NCBI RefSeq assembly: GCF_932274485.2
Contig: NC_065879.2
Span: forward strand, 41,100,436 to 41,164,435
Source: Patella vulgata
Lineage: Eukaryota; Mollusca; Gastropoda; Patellidae
DNA: 64,000 bases
Direction of reading: 5' to 3'
Under the pieces are notes generated by a model. The model worked only from the letters and a program-made list of their open reading frames with translations. It made no database searches and was not told where the DNA came from. The translations under genes and the position numbers were made by a program. Of the stretch, positions 32,330-44,022 are shown in pieces (position 1 is the stretch's first letter; every line of letters begins with the position of its first letter).

Positions 32330-32900
32330 ATACTATAAGGGAGTTCGACACTTGGCAATGTCAGTTTTGACCCTTTCAGAGCGAGTCGGTTGGCCTCTGA
32401 CCTTTGGCTGGATACCCTTGATCGCATACATTTCCAATGTGTACTCAGAGCACATGTTTTGGCAGTCTATTTTCAGCCTGTAACTCTTTTCCGGAATACA
32501 GATCCGGTACCATTCCCGGGGTTGTGCGATCCGTCTGTGTATATGTGAGTTCAATTTGACTGATTGTCCTCGTTATAAGTTAAGAGATGTGTGACCGCCA
32601 GTGGATTATTCGCTTTGTCCACCCTTAGGGCGAGGGAGGAATCTACCAAGGGTACTGGAAGGTGGAGGAGTCCATGTTGCCCTTATCGTGTCATATAAAT
32701 GCTGCTCTGGGTGAGCTTATCCAGACCGAAATCTCTGACGCGTTCAGGAACGATACATCATCATGAGGGTAACTCGCTTTGCTCCCCATTTATGACCTCA
32801 TCAATGTCAGCACCCGTTCAGAGCGCTTTACTACATATTTTTCATTTTCAGAACTCGGTAGTACGAAAAATGTCTCGACACTAACCAGATCAGTTTTGGA
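32330..32900 (-). mobile_element. Probable LINE fragment with RNase H-like segment
   Basis: The minus strand near 32333-32554 gives a frame with IPEKSYRLKIDCQNMCS, YTLEMYAIKG and later KTDIAKCRTPL. This resembles the RNase H region of some non-LTR retrotransposons (TDGS..G.G..IPEKS, then an E-x-x-A-I helix). The upstream part (to about 32900) is in other frames with stops. The catalytic aspartate region is not clearly readable, so assignment is tentative. Confidence 0.4.
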
Positions 32901-34220
32901 CTAACATACGATATACTTCTATTTCAACAATTCAGGTATGGACAGGATCTTTAGAAGTTGGAAAAAAACCCAATGAGGGTAATCATGCAGGCGAAGCTAC
33001 TTCTTGATACATACAATCTGATTAACGCGCATATACATTTTTGTTTCGTTTTTTTTCACAATTACACTGGCAGCTGCGAGTGGGTGTTGTATAAAGTGTA
33101 AATAAATGAAATTTTAATTTATATTTTGTGGAAGCCATTTATTTGAGAACTCGAGGGAAAGTAAATAGGACAAGAAGTCAAAGGCCAGACTACGAGAAAA
33201 GATGGACACGGGATGGATAAGTCGAGGAAAATAATCTTATGTTCTTGACTTGTCCATCACCTTCTTGCTACCTTTCCATTAGAAATACATGTTTTCTCCT
33301 GTTCACGACCTATACTTCTGATTGTGAACATCTCACCCTCGCATTTCATCGCAAACTGCACGTTTCGTCTGGGAAGTGCAGTGTTAAAACATGTGCACTG
33401 ACGATCGAATTAACCTGCCTTAGAAATAGAAATAATACTCCAGATCAAACCATGTCATTACCATGACCTAAATGAAAGAATTTCATTTGCTTTAAATGAA
33501 AGAACTGGTACCTGTAAAATCTTTATGACTAGAAACAGGCTAAATGGTAAAAGAGGAGAGAAACGATTTAGTTATATTAAATATGCTTGTTACAACATTA
33601 ATAAAGCATTATAAAGCAATAACATAAATAACAGCAAGATTTGTCAGTTATAATAAATACCATTGTCAATAAAAATTACAACACTATATGGTTTTCTGAA
33701 AAAAACAATATAAATGTCAGCATGAAATAAATTGCAGGTGGCCACACAACCTTGAGCTTTTGGAACATGATAGCTTTCATTAAAGCTATAATTTTATGGT
33801 GTATTAATATCAGATCTTACATGAGGAGGTAAAAGAGAGTTATTAAATTACGTAATTCTAAATTTTGAACAAACGATAAAAATAATCACAAATTAAATAA
33901 AAAAGATGCTCAAGCGTGATACAAAAATCATATCAAATCAATAGAAGTTGAGTTTTGGACAGATTTAAAGCATGTTTATAAATAATGGATGTAAATGTTA
34001 ACATAATAACAAATGATTATATTCTGCAAAACAGATCTTCTCATAAATATGTGGCTTACACTGAAAGACCCAAGTTTTTCAATTAGTGCATCCCCACTAC
34101 CCAACAAACAAGCCAACAGTGAGGCTGATGTCCCCCACCAAAATCCCCAAATAAATAGATGACACATATTAATTTATAGCAAATTTATTTTTTTAAAAAG
34201 TATCAAGCAGTCAAACTTAT
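32901..34220. other. No recognised gene
   Basis: AT-rich. A short family-A-like scrap lies around 32885-33000 ('TTTTGGACTAACATACGATA', 'AACCCAATGAGGGTAAT') and a degenerate echo of the 'cgagaagtcgagg' minisatellite around 33150-33260. The rest holds no recognisable exon. Some may be downstream flank of the minus-strand MRH gene. Confidence 0.4.
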
Positions 34221-34224
34221 TATC

Positions 34225-35460
34225 AACTATCCACTTTAGTTTCATCACTCTCTATCTGATAGAATCAAAATTATCTTGTCCCAAAGCATCAACCAATGAA
34301 ATTGCTTAGCTCTAGCTCGAAATCTTATTCATTGAACTCAGTCAAGACATTCACCTAATGAACATCTACATCAAGTTTAAACATTCGACCTCAATTAAAA
34401 GCAGAGTAGTTATGTTCCAAAGCCTTGTCCAATCAAATTGCTTATCGCTCCTTAGCCTAAGCAGAAAATTCTCATCATCGAACTTAGTCAAGCTAATGAT
34501 GTAATGAATTTATACTCAGAGTTTCATCACTCTCACTCAATTATAACCAAAGTTATTGTGCCCCAAAGCATCAAGCATTAACCAATCGCTCTGCTTACCC
34601 TGAGCAGAAAATGCTCATTATCGAACTTAGTCAAGGTATTGATGTAATGAAACTATACGACAAGTTTCATCACTCTCACTTAATTAGAACTAAAGTTATC
34701 ATGTCCCAAAGCATCAACTAATCAAATTGCTTATCTCTGCTTACCCTAAGCGGACAATGTTCATCATCAAACTAGATCAAGGCATTCACCCAATGAATGC
34801 CTACATCAAGTTTGAACATTCTAGCTCAATTAGAATGAGAGTTATTGTGTTCCAAAGTCTAGACCAATCAAATTGCTTATCGAACTTAGTCAAGGTATTG
34901 ATGTAATAAAACTATACACCAAATTTCATCACTCTCACTTAATTAGAACTAAAGTATCGTGTCCCAAAGCATAATCAATCAAATTGCTTATCTCTGCTTA
35001 CCGTAAGCAGGCAATGTTCATCATCAAACTAGATCAAGGCATTTACCCAATCAACGCCTACATCCAGTTTGAACATTCTACCTCAATTCGATGGAGAGTT
35101 ATTGTGTTCCAAAGTTTCGGCCAATCAAATTGCTTATCGCTCTTCTTACCCTGAGCAGAAAATGCTCATTATCGAACTTAGTCAAAGGAATTGATGTAAT
35201 GAAACTATACGACAAGTTTTATTACTCTCACTTAATTAGAACTAAAGTTATTGTGTTCCAAAGTATCAACCAATCAAATTGCTTAAATCTGCTTAACCTA
35301 ATCAGAAAATGCGCATCTTCGAATTCCATTAAGGCATTGACCTAATAAACACCTACACCAAGTTTGAACATCCTAGCTCAATTAGAAGGAGAGTTATTGT
35401 GTCACAAAAAGTGTGACGGACAGACAGACCGATGGACGAACCCATTTTAATAGTCCCCTG
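34225..35460. repeat. Tandem array of a ~130-170 bp unit with GTTATTGTGTCCCAAAG motif
   Basis: Units share 'CTCAATTAGAA', 'GAGTTATTGTGTTCCAAAG', 'ACCAATCAAATTGCTTATC', 'CTTACCCTGAGCAGAAAATGC', 'ATCATCGAACTTAGTCAAG' and either 'TGATGTAATGAAACTATAC' or 'CACCTAATGAACACCTACA'. The two alternating endings suggest a higher-order pattern. The array ends with 'GTGACGGACAGACAGACC' and a short hairpin-capable 'GTCCCCTGCTTTTTTCAAAAGG'. The same family fills parts of 37480-39490. Confidence 0.75.
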
Positions 35461-36125
35461 CTTTTTTCAAAAGGCGGGGGCAAAAAACAAGAATACAGTT
35501 ATAACAATCTTAAAGCTGACAAAAAAACTTACTAATTGAACAATGAAAATAAAAATAAAAAATAAAAAATTATTTTGATCATCTTAGGTTTCTTTCACAA
35601 AGCTTTGGGTTTCAAAAGGAGTCATAAACAAAAATATGTATAAAATATGATAATATGAGTTTACATAATAGTTTGATTAATGCTCAATATTAAGTACCTG
35701 GAAATAATTACTCTTACTTATATAAGATATTATAAGTAAATTATAAAAAATGAGACTTAATTATCTGGACCAAAAGGGCTAATGGAGACAGGCAGTGTGC
35801 TGCGACAGAGATTTTGTCCAGAAAGTTGTTTTTTTAGCCAATTCTTCATCGAAATTCAAGAGTCAAGTGTTCCTTTATGTGTACTCGAATGAGTAATCAT
35901 GTAGGAAATGGTTTTCTGTCCTATCTGATCGAATGACTAGATGCTTCTACTTGTCAGGTCTCCCATCCTGCATCACTGACAAGGGGAAGGTTAGAAGGTC
36001 CTGAGGGGGTTTCTCGGCCAGCACTAGGATCTACCCTATGATCTCTTAGTTAGTAAGGACCAATTCTTTGGATTCAAACATAAACCTTACAACCATCTTC
36101 ATGGTAGAAAATTTGTTACATGTAT
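35461..36125 (-). repeat. AT-rich spacer with a degenerate SINE B
   Basis: About 35770-36060 is a strongly diverged minus-strand family B copy: 'GGGCTAATGGAGACAGGCAG', 'ATGACTAGATGCTTCTACTT', 'TCCTGCATCACTGACAAGG' and 'TTCTCGGCCAGCACTAGGAT'. Nothing coding is recognised in the remainder. Confidence 0.5.
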
Positions 36126-36139
36126 AAAAGATAAGATGT

Positions 36140-36465
36140 ATATAAAATATTCCACATAAATAAATACAAAAAAAAATAAATCATAAATTAGGTATTGGAC
36201 TGTTTAAATTAGCCAGTAACATATTCTATCGTAATATTCCACATCAATAAATACAAAAAATAAATCATAAATTAGGTATTGGACTGTTTAAAATAGCCAG
36301 TAACATATTCTATCGTAATATTCCACATCAATAAATACAAAAAATAAATCATAAATTAGGTATTGGACTGTTTAAATTAGCCAGTAACATATTCTATCAT
36401 AATATTCCACATCAATAAATACAAAAAATAAATCATAAATTTGGTATTGGACTGTTTAAATTATT
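36140..36465. repeat. 84-bp tandem repeat, four copies
   Basis: The unit 'ATATTCCACATCAATAAATA' through 'GCCAGTAACATATTCTATCG' starts near 36148, 36233, 36317 and 36400 with very few differences. The high identity implies recent or homogenised expansion. The last copy is cut short. Confidence 0.85.
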
Positions 36466-37144
36466 TTCTCAGTTTCAAGTTTTGAGGCTTATATGCGGAC
36501 CCACAGAAGTTAATTGGTTTTAATTTCTTGCAAAATATAAAAGGAAAATAGCCCAATTTAAATAAACCCGCTTGAACTGCAGAAAGATAATCTTAACAGA
36601 GAGAAAGTGACATTTGTTGCTTTAATTCTTTGACCAACCAAATAGCATTAAACAATTTTTATTACTTTTAAGTAATAAAAATCATTCAATTAGAGTTTAA
36701 AAACTCTAATATTTAGCAATAATTGTGAGATTCTAATAATTTTACAAATGAAATGAAATGAAATGTGGTTTTATGGCACGTCAACACCCACCGGGCTATA
36801 TTGCACCAAACATATGGTGATTTATGTAAGACAAGTTAAATAAATATTAATAATTTTAGAGAAGGAACATTTTTAATTACATAAAGACATAGAACATATA
36901 GAATATTTACTTTTCACATATTGCTAAAATTAATTCTTCAGAATGGGTGGGGTCCTTAGTCCAAACATCCCCTGAAAGGGGTTAAAAATTATATGTGCAT
37001 AAAACAGTACTAAGGTTAGAATGAGAATATCTCAGTGTAATTCACAATACAGAAATCTCATACTAATCTAGTATTACTGTATGCAGAGAGAATATGTACA
37101 AAAAATAGACATCATAGATATTTTTGAGGCAAGGTTAACATCAT
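36466..37144. other. Downstream flank or 3' UTR of the MRH gene
   Basis: AT-rich with no recognised exon. Contains a short 'AAATGAAATGAAATG' run at 36749 and a small tRNA-SINE-like scrap. It is likely the 3' UTR and flank of the minus-strand gene ending at 37145. A convincing AATAAA on the minus strand could not be fixed. Confidence 0.4.
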
Positions 37145-40100
37145 TTATAAGCGATCATATACACGATATTCTGCTCGATCACCCAAGCAAGGACTAATGA
37201 AAAATATGTATCCATCTTTGACAAGGCCAGGCAATGAAAACCAAAACTTATTATTTGGTACAATTTCTTGTCCGGTGGCACCGTACACAACCTTTTTATA
37301 CAAACAACCTACAAAGGAAAGAATTAAAATGATGAAAAAGACTATTAGAGACAATTTTAACGATACTGACAAGAAGTTCTCCCTGGGATCCCATTTCACT
37401 AAGCACATCTCTACTTCATTCACTAATACTCCCATTTAAAGGATAATATTGATGTCAGTCATTATTACATGTGATAGAACTGGTTAAACAAATTCATCAG
37501 TTAGAAACAAAGTTATATTGTCCCAAAGCATCGAATAATGAGATTGCTAAGCTCTGCTTAGCTCTGCTTAGCTTTAACGACAAATGTTAATCATGTTAGT
37601 CAAGACATTCACCTAATGAAATGAAATGGGGTTTAACGTCCTACTGTTTTGCTCCGAACTGGGCTAATGAAGACGGGCATACGCCATACAGTGTGCTACG
37701 AGGGAAATTTTGCACTACAGCCTACTCTTATATCGAATTCCAACTGTCAAGGGATCTTTTACGTGCACGCCAATGTGTACATGGGACCTCGGTTTTTCGT
37801 CTCATCCAAATGACTAGACAGCTGTCCTTGTCAGACCCTCCGTCCTGCATCACTGACAAGGGGGAACCACGCCAGAAAATCTGGATGGACTTTCTCGGCC
37901 AATGCAGGGATCGTACATTCACCTAATGAAGATCTACATCAAGTTTAAAGTAGCTAATCTGTAACTCAATATCATCCACAGTCATCAACATTGAAAATAC
38001 AAATCATTTGTTAATTTAAATCAACATTGATGTGATCTTACCGGGAAAAGATGGGCTTCTGATATCCCATATTTAAGACCAGATAAACATTTTACTCTTG
38101 GTACACGAATTATGTATCATAATGTGTTTCAGCGACATTTGTAACAAGGGACTCGAAGAACGAGGCTAGACATTTTCCTCAAGTCAAACAGTAACACCAA
38201 ATTCTAATCTGGAGAGCATGCACAATAAACACTATAGGTGTAGACTGGAATAACCAGATGCTAGAGATTGCCATTCGACTGAGACTTCTGGCGTATTTCA
38301 CCGAACATAACAGATTTGAAATCAAGAGTAAAAAACAGAAACGACTGAATGCAAATCAATTTATATACATTCATATTACATTATTATATGCGTTGCGACC
38401 CACATGTGTCTATTTCTTGGTCCCAAATATTAGCGATTTAACTCCTTTAAACATTCTACCTCAATTAAAAGCAGAGTTGTTATGTTCCAAAGCATGCACA
38501 ATAAACACTATAGGTGTAGACTGGAATAACCAGATGCTAGAGATTGCCATTCGACTGAGACTTCTGGCGTATTTCACCGAACATAACAGATTTGAAATCA
38601 AGAGTAAAAAACAGAAACGACTGAATGCAAATCAATTAATATACATTCATATTACATTATTATATGTGTTGCGACCCATATGTGTCTATTTCTTGGTCCC
38701 AAATATTAGCGATTTAACTCCTTTAAACATTCTACCTCAATTAAAAGCAGAGTTGTTATGTTCCAAAGTCTTGACCAATTAAATAGCTGATCGTTACTTA
38801 GCCTAAGCAGAAAATTCTCATCATCGAACTTAGTCATAGTATTGATATAATGAATCTATACTTGGAGTTTCATCGCTCTCACCGAATTAGAACTAAAGTT
38901 ATTGTGTTCCAAAGTCTCACCTAATGAAATTGCTTATCCCTGCTTTATCTTAGTGGAAAATGTGCATGATCAAACTCTTTCAAGGCATTCACCTAATAGA
39001 CACCTACACCAAGTTTGAACGTTCGACCTCAATTAAGAGTTGAGAGTTATTGTGTTTCAAAGTCTCAAACAATCAGATTGAAGTCTTTACTTTGCATCTA
39101 ATAAAGTAGAAAATGCTCTGCATCTAACTTTGTTAAGTAAAGTATTGATCTAATGAAACTATACACAAAGTTTCATCCCTTTCACTCAATTAAAACCAAA
39201 GTTGTTGAGTTCCAAAGTCTCAACCAATGGAATTGCTTATTACTCTGCTTACCCTGAGCCGAAAATGCTCATTAATGAACTTAGTCAATACTCTCACTCT
39301 CACTTAATTAGAACTAAAGTTATTGTGTCCCAAAGCATCAACCAATGAAATTGCTTATCTCTGCATAATGTAAGCAGAAAATGCTCATCTTTGAACTCCA
39401 TCAAGGCATTCACCTAATATACACCTACACCAAGTTTGAACTTTGAATGTTCTAGCTCAATTAGAAGGAGAGTTATTGTCCCACAGATCCATTTTAATAG
39501 TCCCCTGCTTTCTTGAGAGTTCTGGGCATATATATGCTGCCTCTATCTTTCAACTTACCAATTCCAAAATAAAGCAAAAGGGAGGAGAAGAAGAGTATAA
39601 TAATAATAGATCCGGCACTAATTCCTGGTGCTAGGCAACCATCTACACAAACACATGGTGAATATAGGGTGAATTCATAATTACTGTCAGATGTCATCTT
39701 CTCAAACCGAAACTCATTAGTTTCACTACAGATGAGATGAACAATACTTGTGATATTTGTGCCTGAACAAAACATTGACAAGTTTATTATTAATACAATC
39801 ATTTAAGTTTATATAAGATAGGTTGCTAGGCAACGAAACATACGCCCACAGCAGCTAAATCGTCCGGACAGTCAACAAGAATTGTCACATATTTTTACTT
39901 TTTCGGTAATGAAACATTTATAATACATTAAAATCTGATTAAGAGTAACAACTCATTAAGTAATTATCAGAAAACCATTAGAATTGGTTTGGTTTTTATA
40001 AAGTTTTGCCCCATGCTAACGTTTAGTATAGGAAACTTTTAACATCATGGATTTAGCTGTTCAAGTCATAAAAATTCATTGCAAATCAATATACTTGTTT

Positions 40101-43100
40101 GTCTCAAGACCTTATACTCTGTGTATGAATCTGAAGTCAATCGGATGATAACTTTTGCTTCTAGAGGGTCACAATGTTTTTAAAAGTGATCAAGAGACAT
40201 AACTTTGGCAGTAATTATCGGAAATCGTTGAAAATCAATATGATTCTTCGTCTCATGACCTCAAACACTCTGTATCAATTTAAAGTCAATCGGATATTAA
40301 CTTTAGCCTCTAAAGCATTTACAAGATTTTTTGAAGTGATCAAGGGCCATAACTCTGGCAGTAATTATCGAAAATCTTCGTCTCATGACCTTTAACACTG
40401 TGTATAAATTTAAAGTCAATCGGATATTAACTTTAGCCTCTAGAGCGTCCACAAGATTTTTCAAAGTGATCAAGGGCCATAACTCTGGCAATAATTATCG
40501 GAAATCGCTGAAAATGAATCGCCTTCTTTGTCTCATGACCTTAAACACTGTGTATAAATTTAAAGTCAATCGGATATTAACTTTGACCTCTAGAGCATCC
40601 ATAAGATTTTTTTGAATTGATCAAGGGCCATAACTCTAGAAGTAATTATCGGAAATTGCTGAAAATCAATAGGCTTCTTCGTCTCATGACCTTAAACACT
40701 GTGTATAAATTTAAAGTCAATCGGATATTAACTCTGACCTCTAGAGCGTCCACAAGATTTTTTGAAGCGATCAAGGGCCATAGCTCTGGCAGTAATCATC
40801 GGAAATCGCTGAAAATCAATAGGCTTCTTCGTCTCACGACCTTAAACACTGTGTATAAATTTGAAGTCAATCGGATATTAACTTTAGCCTCTAGAGCGCC
40901 CACAAGCACGGGGGCGACGACAATATACGACCACATTTCAATGTGGGCGTATAAAAACTTTGAAAATGGGGTGGGGATGGTTGGGAATCGGGGTGGAGAG
41001 GATCAGCAAAACTACCTTAAAAGAGCAGCAAAGGTTGTATCTGTGTAGCTGGTGGATAAAAAACTGATACATCTGTGTAGCTGGTGGATAAAAAACTGAT
41101 ACAAATGTACAGGCGAACATAGTAGACATGAATAGTTACTTCCCTTTCTTGGTTAATATACTGCTAGAGAACATCAATTGAAATGAGTGAGAGGGAGAGA
41201 GAGAGAAATTTCAATCAACGCAAAATAAGTCATTTCAGGACTAACATATGATACCATTCTTTTATTTTAATAATTTGCTTGTGAGTGGGAATTTTATAGG
41301 TGTAAGGATACCGGTCTGAAGGCCCCAGAAAAAAAACCCCCTACACCTTGACTTAACGACAGACTTTATGATCTAAAGAGCAGGGGTTAGACTATGATCT
41401 CAGAATCCTACCAGTACTGTTCTAGTACCAGTACCATTCAAACTATGGATAATTGTTCTAAACATACACTGAATTTGAGATCAAAGGAATGCATACCTAA
41501 TATTTTGGTAAATTGGTATATTACTAAACAAATACTCATAAATTTATGAGTATTGGGAGTTGTTGTTTTTAAACTGTCCTTTTTATATAGGTCAATACAA
41601 ACATCTATATAAATATTTTTAACAGTCAGTGGTCCTCTTTTTGGTGGGGGTGGGGCTGGATGGCCGAATGGTTAGCACGTGCGCGCTGTATCATGAGGCC
41701 TGTCATTGAGTCAGCTGGCGTGGTTTTAAATCCCCGGTTGTACGTGACTAGGAGTAGGGTTGCCTGTCCAACCTCGTGGGTTTTCCACGGGTCCTCCAAC
41801 TGCTAAAGACCCCTATGCGCAAGCAAATTATCGAAATAAAACTAAACCACATGTTAGTCACGAAATGACCTAGTCTATGTCGAGTGGACGCTAAACCCCA
41901 TTTCTCTCTCTCTTGTTGGTCATTTCCTTCTAGCTTAAAACGTACTAGGCCAGAATTATAGGCTTTACATTGTTTTTGAAATAAAATGCTTGATGGCTGA
42001 TAGAAATACAAAAATAATTGATAATTATACAAACCCCTCAGTCAATGCAAGGCGATATTAAGCATTATATTATATATATGTACTATCTTACCTGATGCCT
42101 TATATTTCATTGATGTATGGAGCTTCCCTGTGGTTTTATTTGCAGTAGTAGTGAAAGTCATGTCCTTCAAATCACCCAAGTCCAGGACTTTCTTTGTATT
42201 CTTAGTTGTCAAACATAGAGATGAATCTGAAAAAAATGAAAATCATTAAAAAAGTATAAAATTAACGATAGATATAATCTATATACATATATATTCATTC
42301 TACTAGCTAAACTAAACCTAACCTAATCTGTAAACTATATCCACTGTGTAATAACAATTAATAAGAGTGGTGGTGGACATATTCTGGCATTTACTCTGAA
42401 ATCTTCATCGAAACAACTTTTATAGGCATAAAATAGCATTCCATGACTTGATTTGCCTATTATAAATATACCGGTAATGAACTTTTAATACACTCCCCCC
42501 CCCCCAAAAAAAAAACCCAGGATAAATTAAAGAGATTACCAATTAGAGCTTTCTTAGTAGGGAACTAGGTAATTAAATTGTGTCTTAAATATTGAATATC
42601 TGGAGCCTATAACCATAACATCAATATTTATTGAAATGGACCATTGATATTAAATTCTAATTCGTGTTTTTAATGTCGATGTTTATGATGGATAATAATG
42701 AGTTAGAGAATGTTTTATTTATTAATCCAATCCTTAAATAGGAGGGTTGGATGAAATGTGCGTGCTGTATCATAAAGTCTGTCATCGAGTCAACTGGTGT
42801 GGTTTCGATTCCCTGTACGTGACAAGGAGTAGGGTCATCTGTCCAACCTCATGGGTTTTCTCCGGGTCCTTCGGTTTCCTCCCACTGCTAAAGACCCCTT
42901 CGTGCAAGCGAATTATTGAAATAAAATTAAACCATATGTTAGTCCCCATCTCTCTCTCTCTCTCTCTCCTTAAATATTCTTTTTTTAACCTTTTATAGTT
43001 GGACATGGATGAGCACTACATGGACTATATTCATAAAATTTCCCTCCAGATTCTCTGGGATCTAGAAATAGTGGGTTTCCATCATCTGATATTCTGTGGA

Positions 43101-43248
43101 GATCAATGACACCTCCTTCCACTCCGAAATTTACGCTTTCTGCTGAATGGTCAAAACTGCAGGTACACGGGTCTCTGTAGACACATTTTTGACTATCAAC
43201 TTCTGCAAACCATGTTAAAATAACTAAGGAAAGTAAAACTGTTGTCAT
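37145..43248 (-). CDS. Mannose-6-phosphate-receptor-like (MRH domain) membrane protein
   Basis: Four minus-strand exons: 42990-43248, 42092-42226, 39559-39762, 37145-37308. All introns are phase 1 with gt..ag ends, and the total is 253 codons plus stop. Residues 1-19 are a signal peptide (MTTVLLSLVILTWF). Residues about 20-175 form an MRH lectin-like domain with YEYSPC, ITSIVHLIC and YEFTLYSPCVC. Residues about 176-199 are a single membrane helix. The 53-residue tail has the receptor-family pattern GCLYKKVVYGATGQEIVPN, FWFSLP and LVKDGY. Length and layout match cation-dependent M6P receptors, which carry lysosomal enzymes from Golgi to endosome. The arginine expected before the IxxxC strand is not evident (GTNITSIVHLIC), so M6P binding is uncertain. 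ATG 43248 was chosen; an in-frame GTG lies two codons upstream. Exons 3 and 4 are separated by a repeat-filled 2.25-kb intron. Confidence 0.82.
37480..39490. repeat. Repeat-filled intron 3 of the MRH gene
   Basis: Contains further copies of the GTTATTGTGTCCCAAAG tandem family (about 37480-37620 and 38450-39490), ending in 'TTTTAATAGTCCCCTGCTTT'. A different dispersed repeat (about 38130-38460, shared with 15058-15344) has its second half duplicated in tandem: about 278 bp starting at AGCATGCACAATAAACAC near 38215 and 38493. The long open frame across that duplication is a repeat artefact. Confidence 0.75.
37618..37914 (-). repeat. SINE family B, 5'-truncated, with 15-bp target duplication
   Basis: Minus-strand family B copy from the GAAATGAAATGGGGTTTAAC tail to 'GCAGGGATCGT' next to the B-box; the tRNA head is missing, as for 5'-truncated retrotransposition. 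Direct repeats ACATTCACCTAATGA flank it at 37605-37619 and 37915-37929, inside a copy of the tandem repeat family. It is therefore younger than that array. Confidence 0.85.
40130..40925. repeat. ~150-bp tandem repeat, six copies (AAGGGCCATAACTCTGG family)
   Basis: The marker 'AGTCAATCGGATATTAAC' recurs near 40137, 40283, 40413, 40564, 40714 and 40865, spaced about 150 bp (one interval 130). Units include 'GTGATCAAGGGCCATAACTC', 'GTAATTATCGGAAATCGCTG', 'TTCTTCGTCTCATGACCTT' and 'AACACTGTGTATAAATTTAA'. It lies in intron 2 of the MRH gene. Partly open frames here arise from the repeat period. Confidence 0.85.
41035..41105. repeat. Direct repeat of ~33 bp, two copies
   Basis: 'ATCTGTGTAGCTGGTGGATA' plus 'AAAAACTGATACA' occurs twice back to back, in intron 2 of the MRH gene. 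Confidence 0.8.
41189..41395 (-). repeat. SINE family A copy
   Basis: Minus orientation: GAGAGAGA tract, 'GTCATTTCAGGACTAACATA', 'AATAATTTGCTTGTG', an AAAAAAAACCCC tract and 'CGACAGACTTTATGATCTAA'. It is diverged, and its tRNA-like end is incomplete. Confidence 0.65.
41647..41914 (+). repeat. SINE family A, near full length
   Basis: Starts with a tRNA-like head, 'GGATGGCCGAATGGTTAGCA' (A-box), followed by 'GTGGTTTTAAATCCCCGG' at the B-box position. The body has 'GTGACTAGGAGTAGGGTTGC', 'CAACCTCGTGGGTTTTCC', 'CTAAAGACCCCTATGCGC', 'CACATGTTAGTCACGAAATG' and 'GTCGAGTGGACGCTAAACC', with a TTTCTCTCTCTCT tail. This is a reference copy for the family in this window. Confidence 0.8.
42740..42968 (+). 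repeat. SINE family A copy in intron 1 of the MRH gene
   Basis: Same order as the copy at 41647, but the 5' head is diverged ('GGAGGGTTGGATGAAATGTG') and the body ends at 'CCATATGTTAGTCCCCATC' before the CTCTCTCT tail, so the GTCGAGTGGAC segment is missing. It ends about 20 bp before the exon 1 donor site. Confidence 0.75.
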
Positions 43249-43797
43249 TTTCACATTTCACTTTAATGTTTTTCTGTGATAGATCTACTTTAGGAAATAT
43301 ACGAAATATTTATTATTATTTTCCTCCACACCAAGGAAATACCAAATGTCACATGATCGACACCAAACGTGAACTTCGCCAGCGAGATCGGCTACTAATG
43401 GGACGTAATTCTATCATATAGGCTACAGGTAACAGACCACCATTAATATCCCCATTGACTTCTGGCCTCTTTGGCCACATCCAACTTTTCCCAAAATTTT
43501 CGTTGGGTTGAATTCATTCCAGACAAATGAATTAATGTCTTTGCACTAAAATTTGTATGAGGTTGACCACCAAAATTTTGAGATACCGTACACAAACTTG
43601 AAGAAGCATACTAAAAACATGTAACCCGTACATATCACCGTAACCGACCTGATAACTCCGTTATCCTTCCGCCTCAAAATAATAAATATTTAACAAAACC
43701 TGGCAGAAAATGTTAATTCAAACCCATTCGTCCATTCTAGACAACAAAATTAACAAAAATTGGCATGCAAAAGGGGAGAAAAGTATGGTAGCTGATT

Positions 43798-44022
43798 AGT
43801 ATCATGTCGTGATGTGGTGTCGCCCTTCATAAGGCGACAACCCGACAACCCAACATCACGACATTTTAACCCGACACTACGACAACCCGACAATAGGACA
43901 TCACTACATTTTCACCCTCAATACGACATTTTCACCCGACACCATGACATTAAAAAAATGTCTTATTGTCGGGTTAAAATGTCGTGATGTCGGGTTGTCG
44001 TGGTGTCGGGTTATCGGCCATA
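43798..44022. repeat. Foldback minisatellite (CGACAACCCGACA words)
   Basis: Left of about 43955 the words are 'CGACAACCCGAC', 'ATCACGACATTTTAACCCGAC' and 'ACCCGACACTACGACAAC'; right of it the complements run back ('GTCTTATTGTCGGGTTAAAAT', 'GTCGTGATGTCGGGTTGTCG'). The turn lies at an A-rich run. Most of the 225 bp can pair with itself, giving a stem of well over 50 bp with mismatches. Confidence 0.85.

Noticed and set aside
33240-33466. Cysteine-containing open frame after the hAT/LINE region
   Set aside because: No cysteine spacing typical of a known domain, non-ATG or weak start and no splice context.
38258-38782. A 174-codon open frame with an internal duplication
   Set aside because: It spans a tandemly duplicated dispersed repeat whose relative at 15058-15344 is not open; it lies inside an intron on the opposite strand.
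40174-41048. Runs of open frame with repeated ILTLASRASTRFF-type peptides
   Set aside because: Produced by a ~150-bp tandem repeat with period divisible by three in places; no domain, start or splice evidence.
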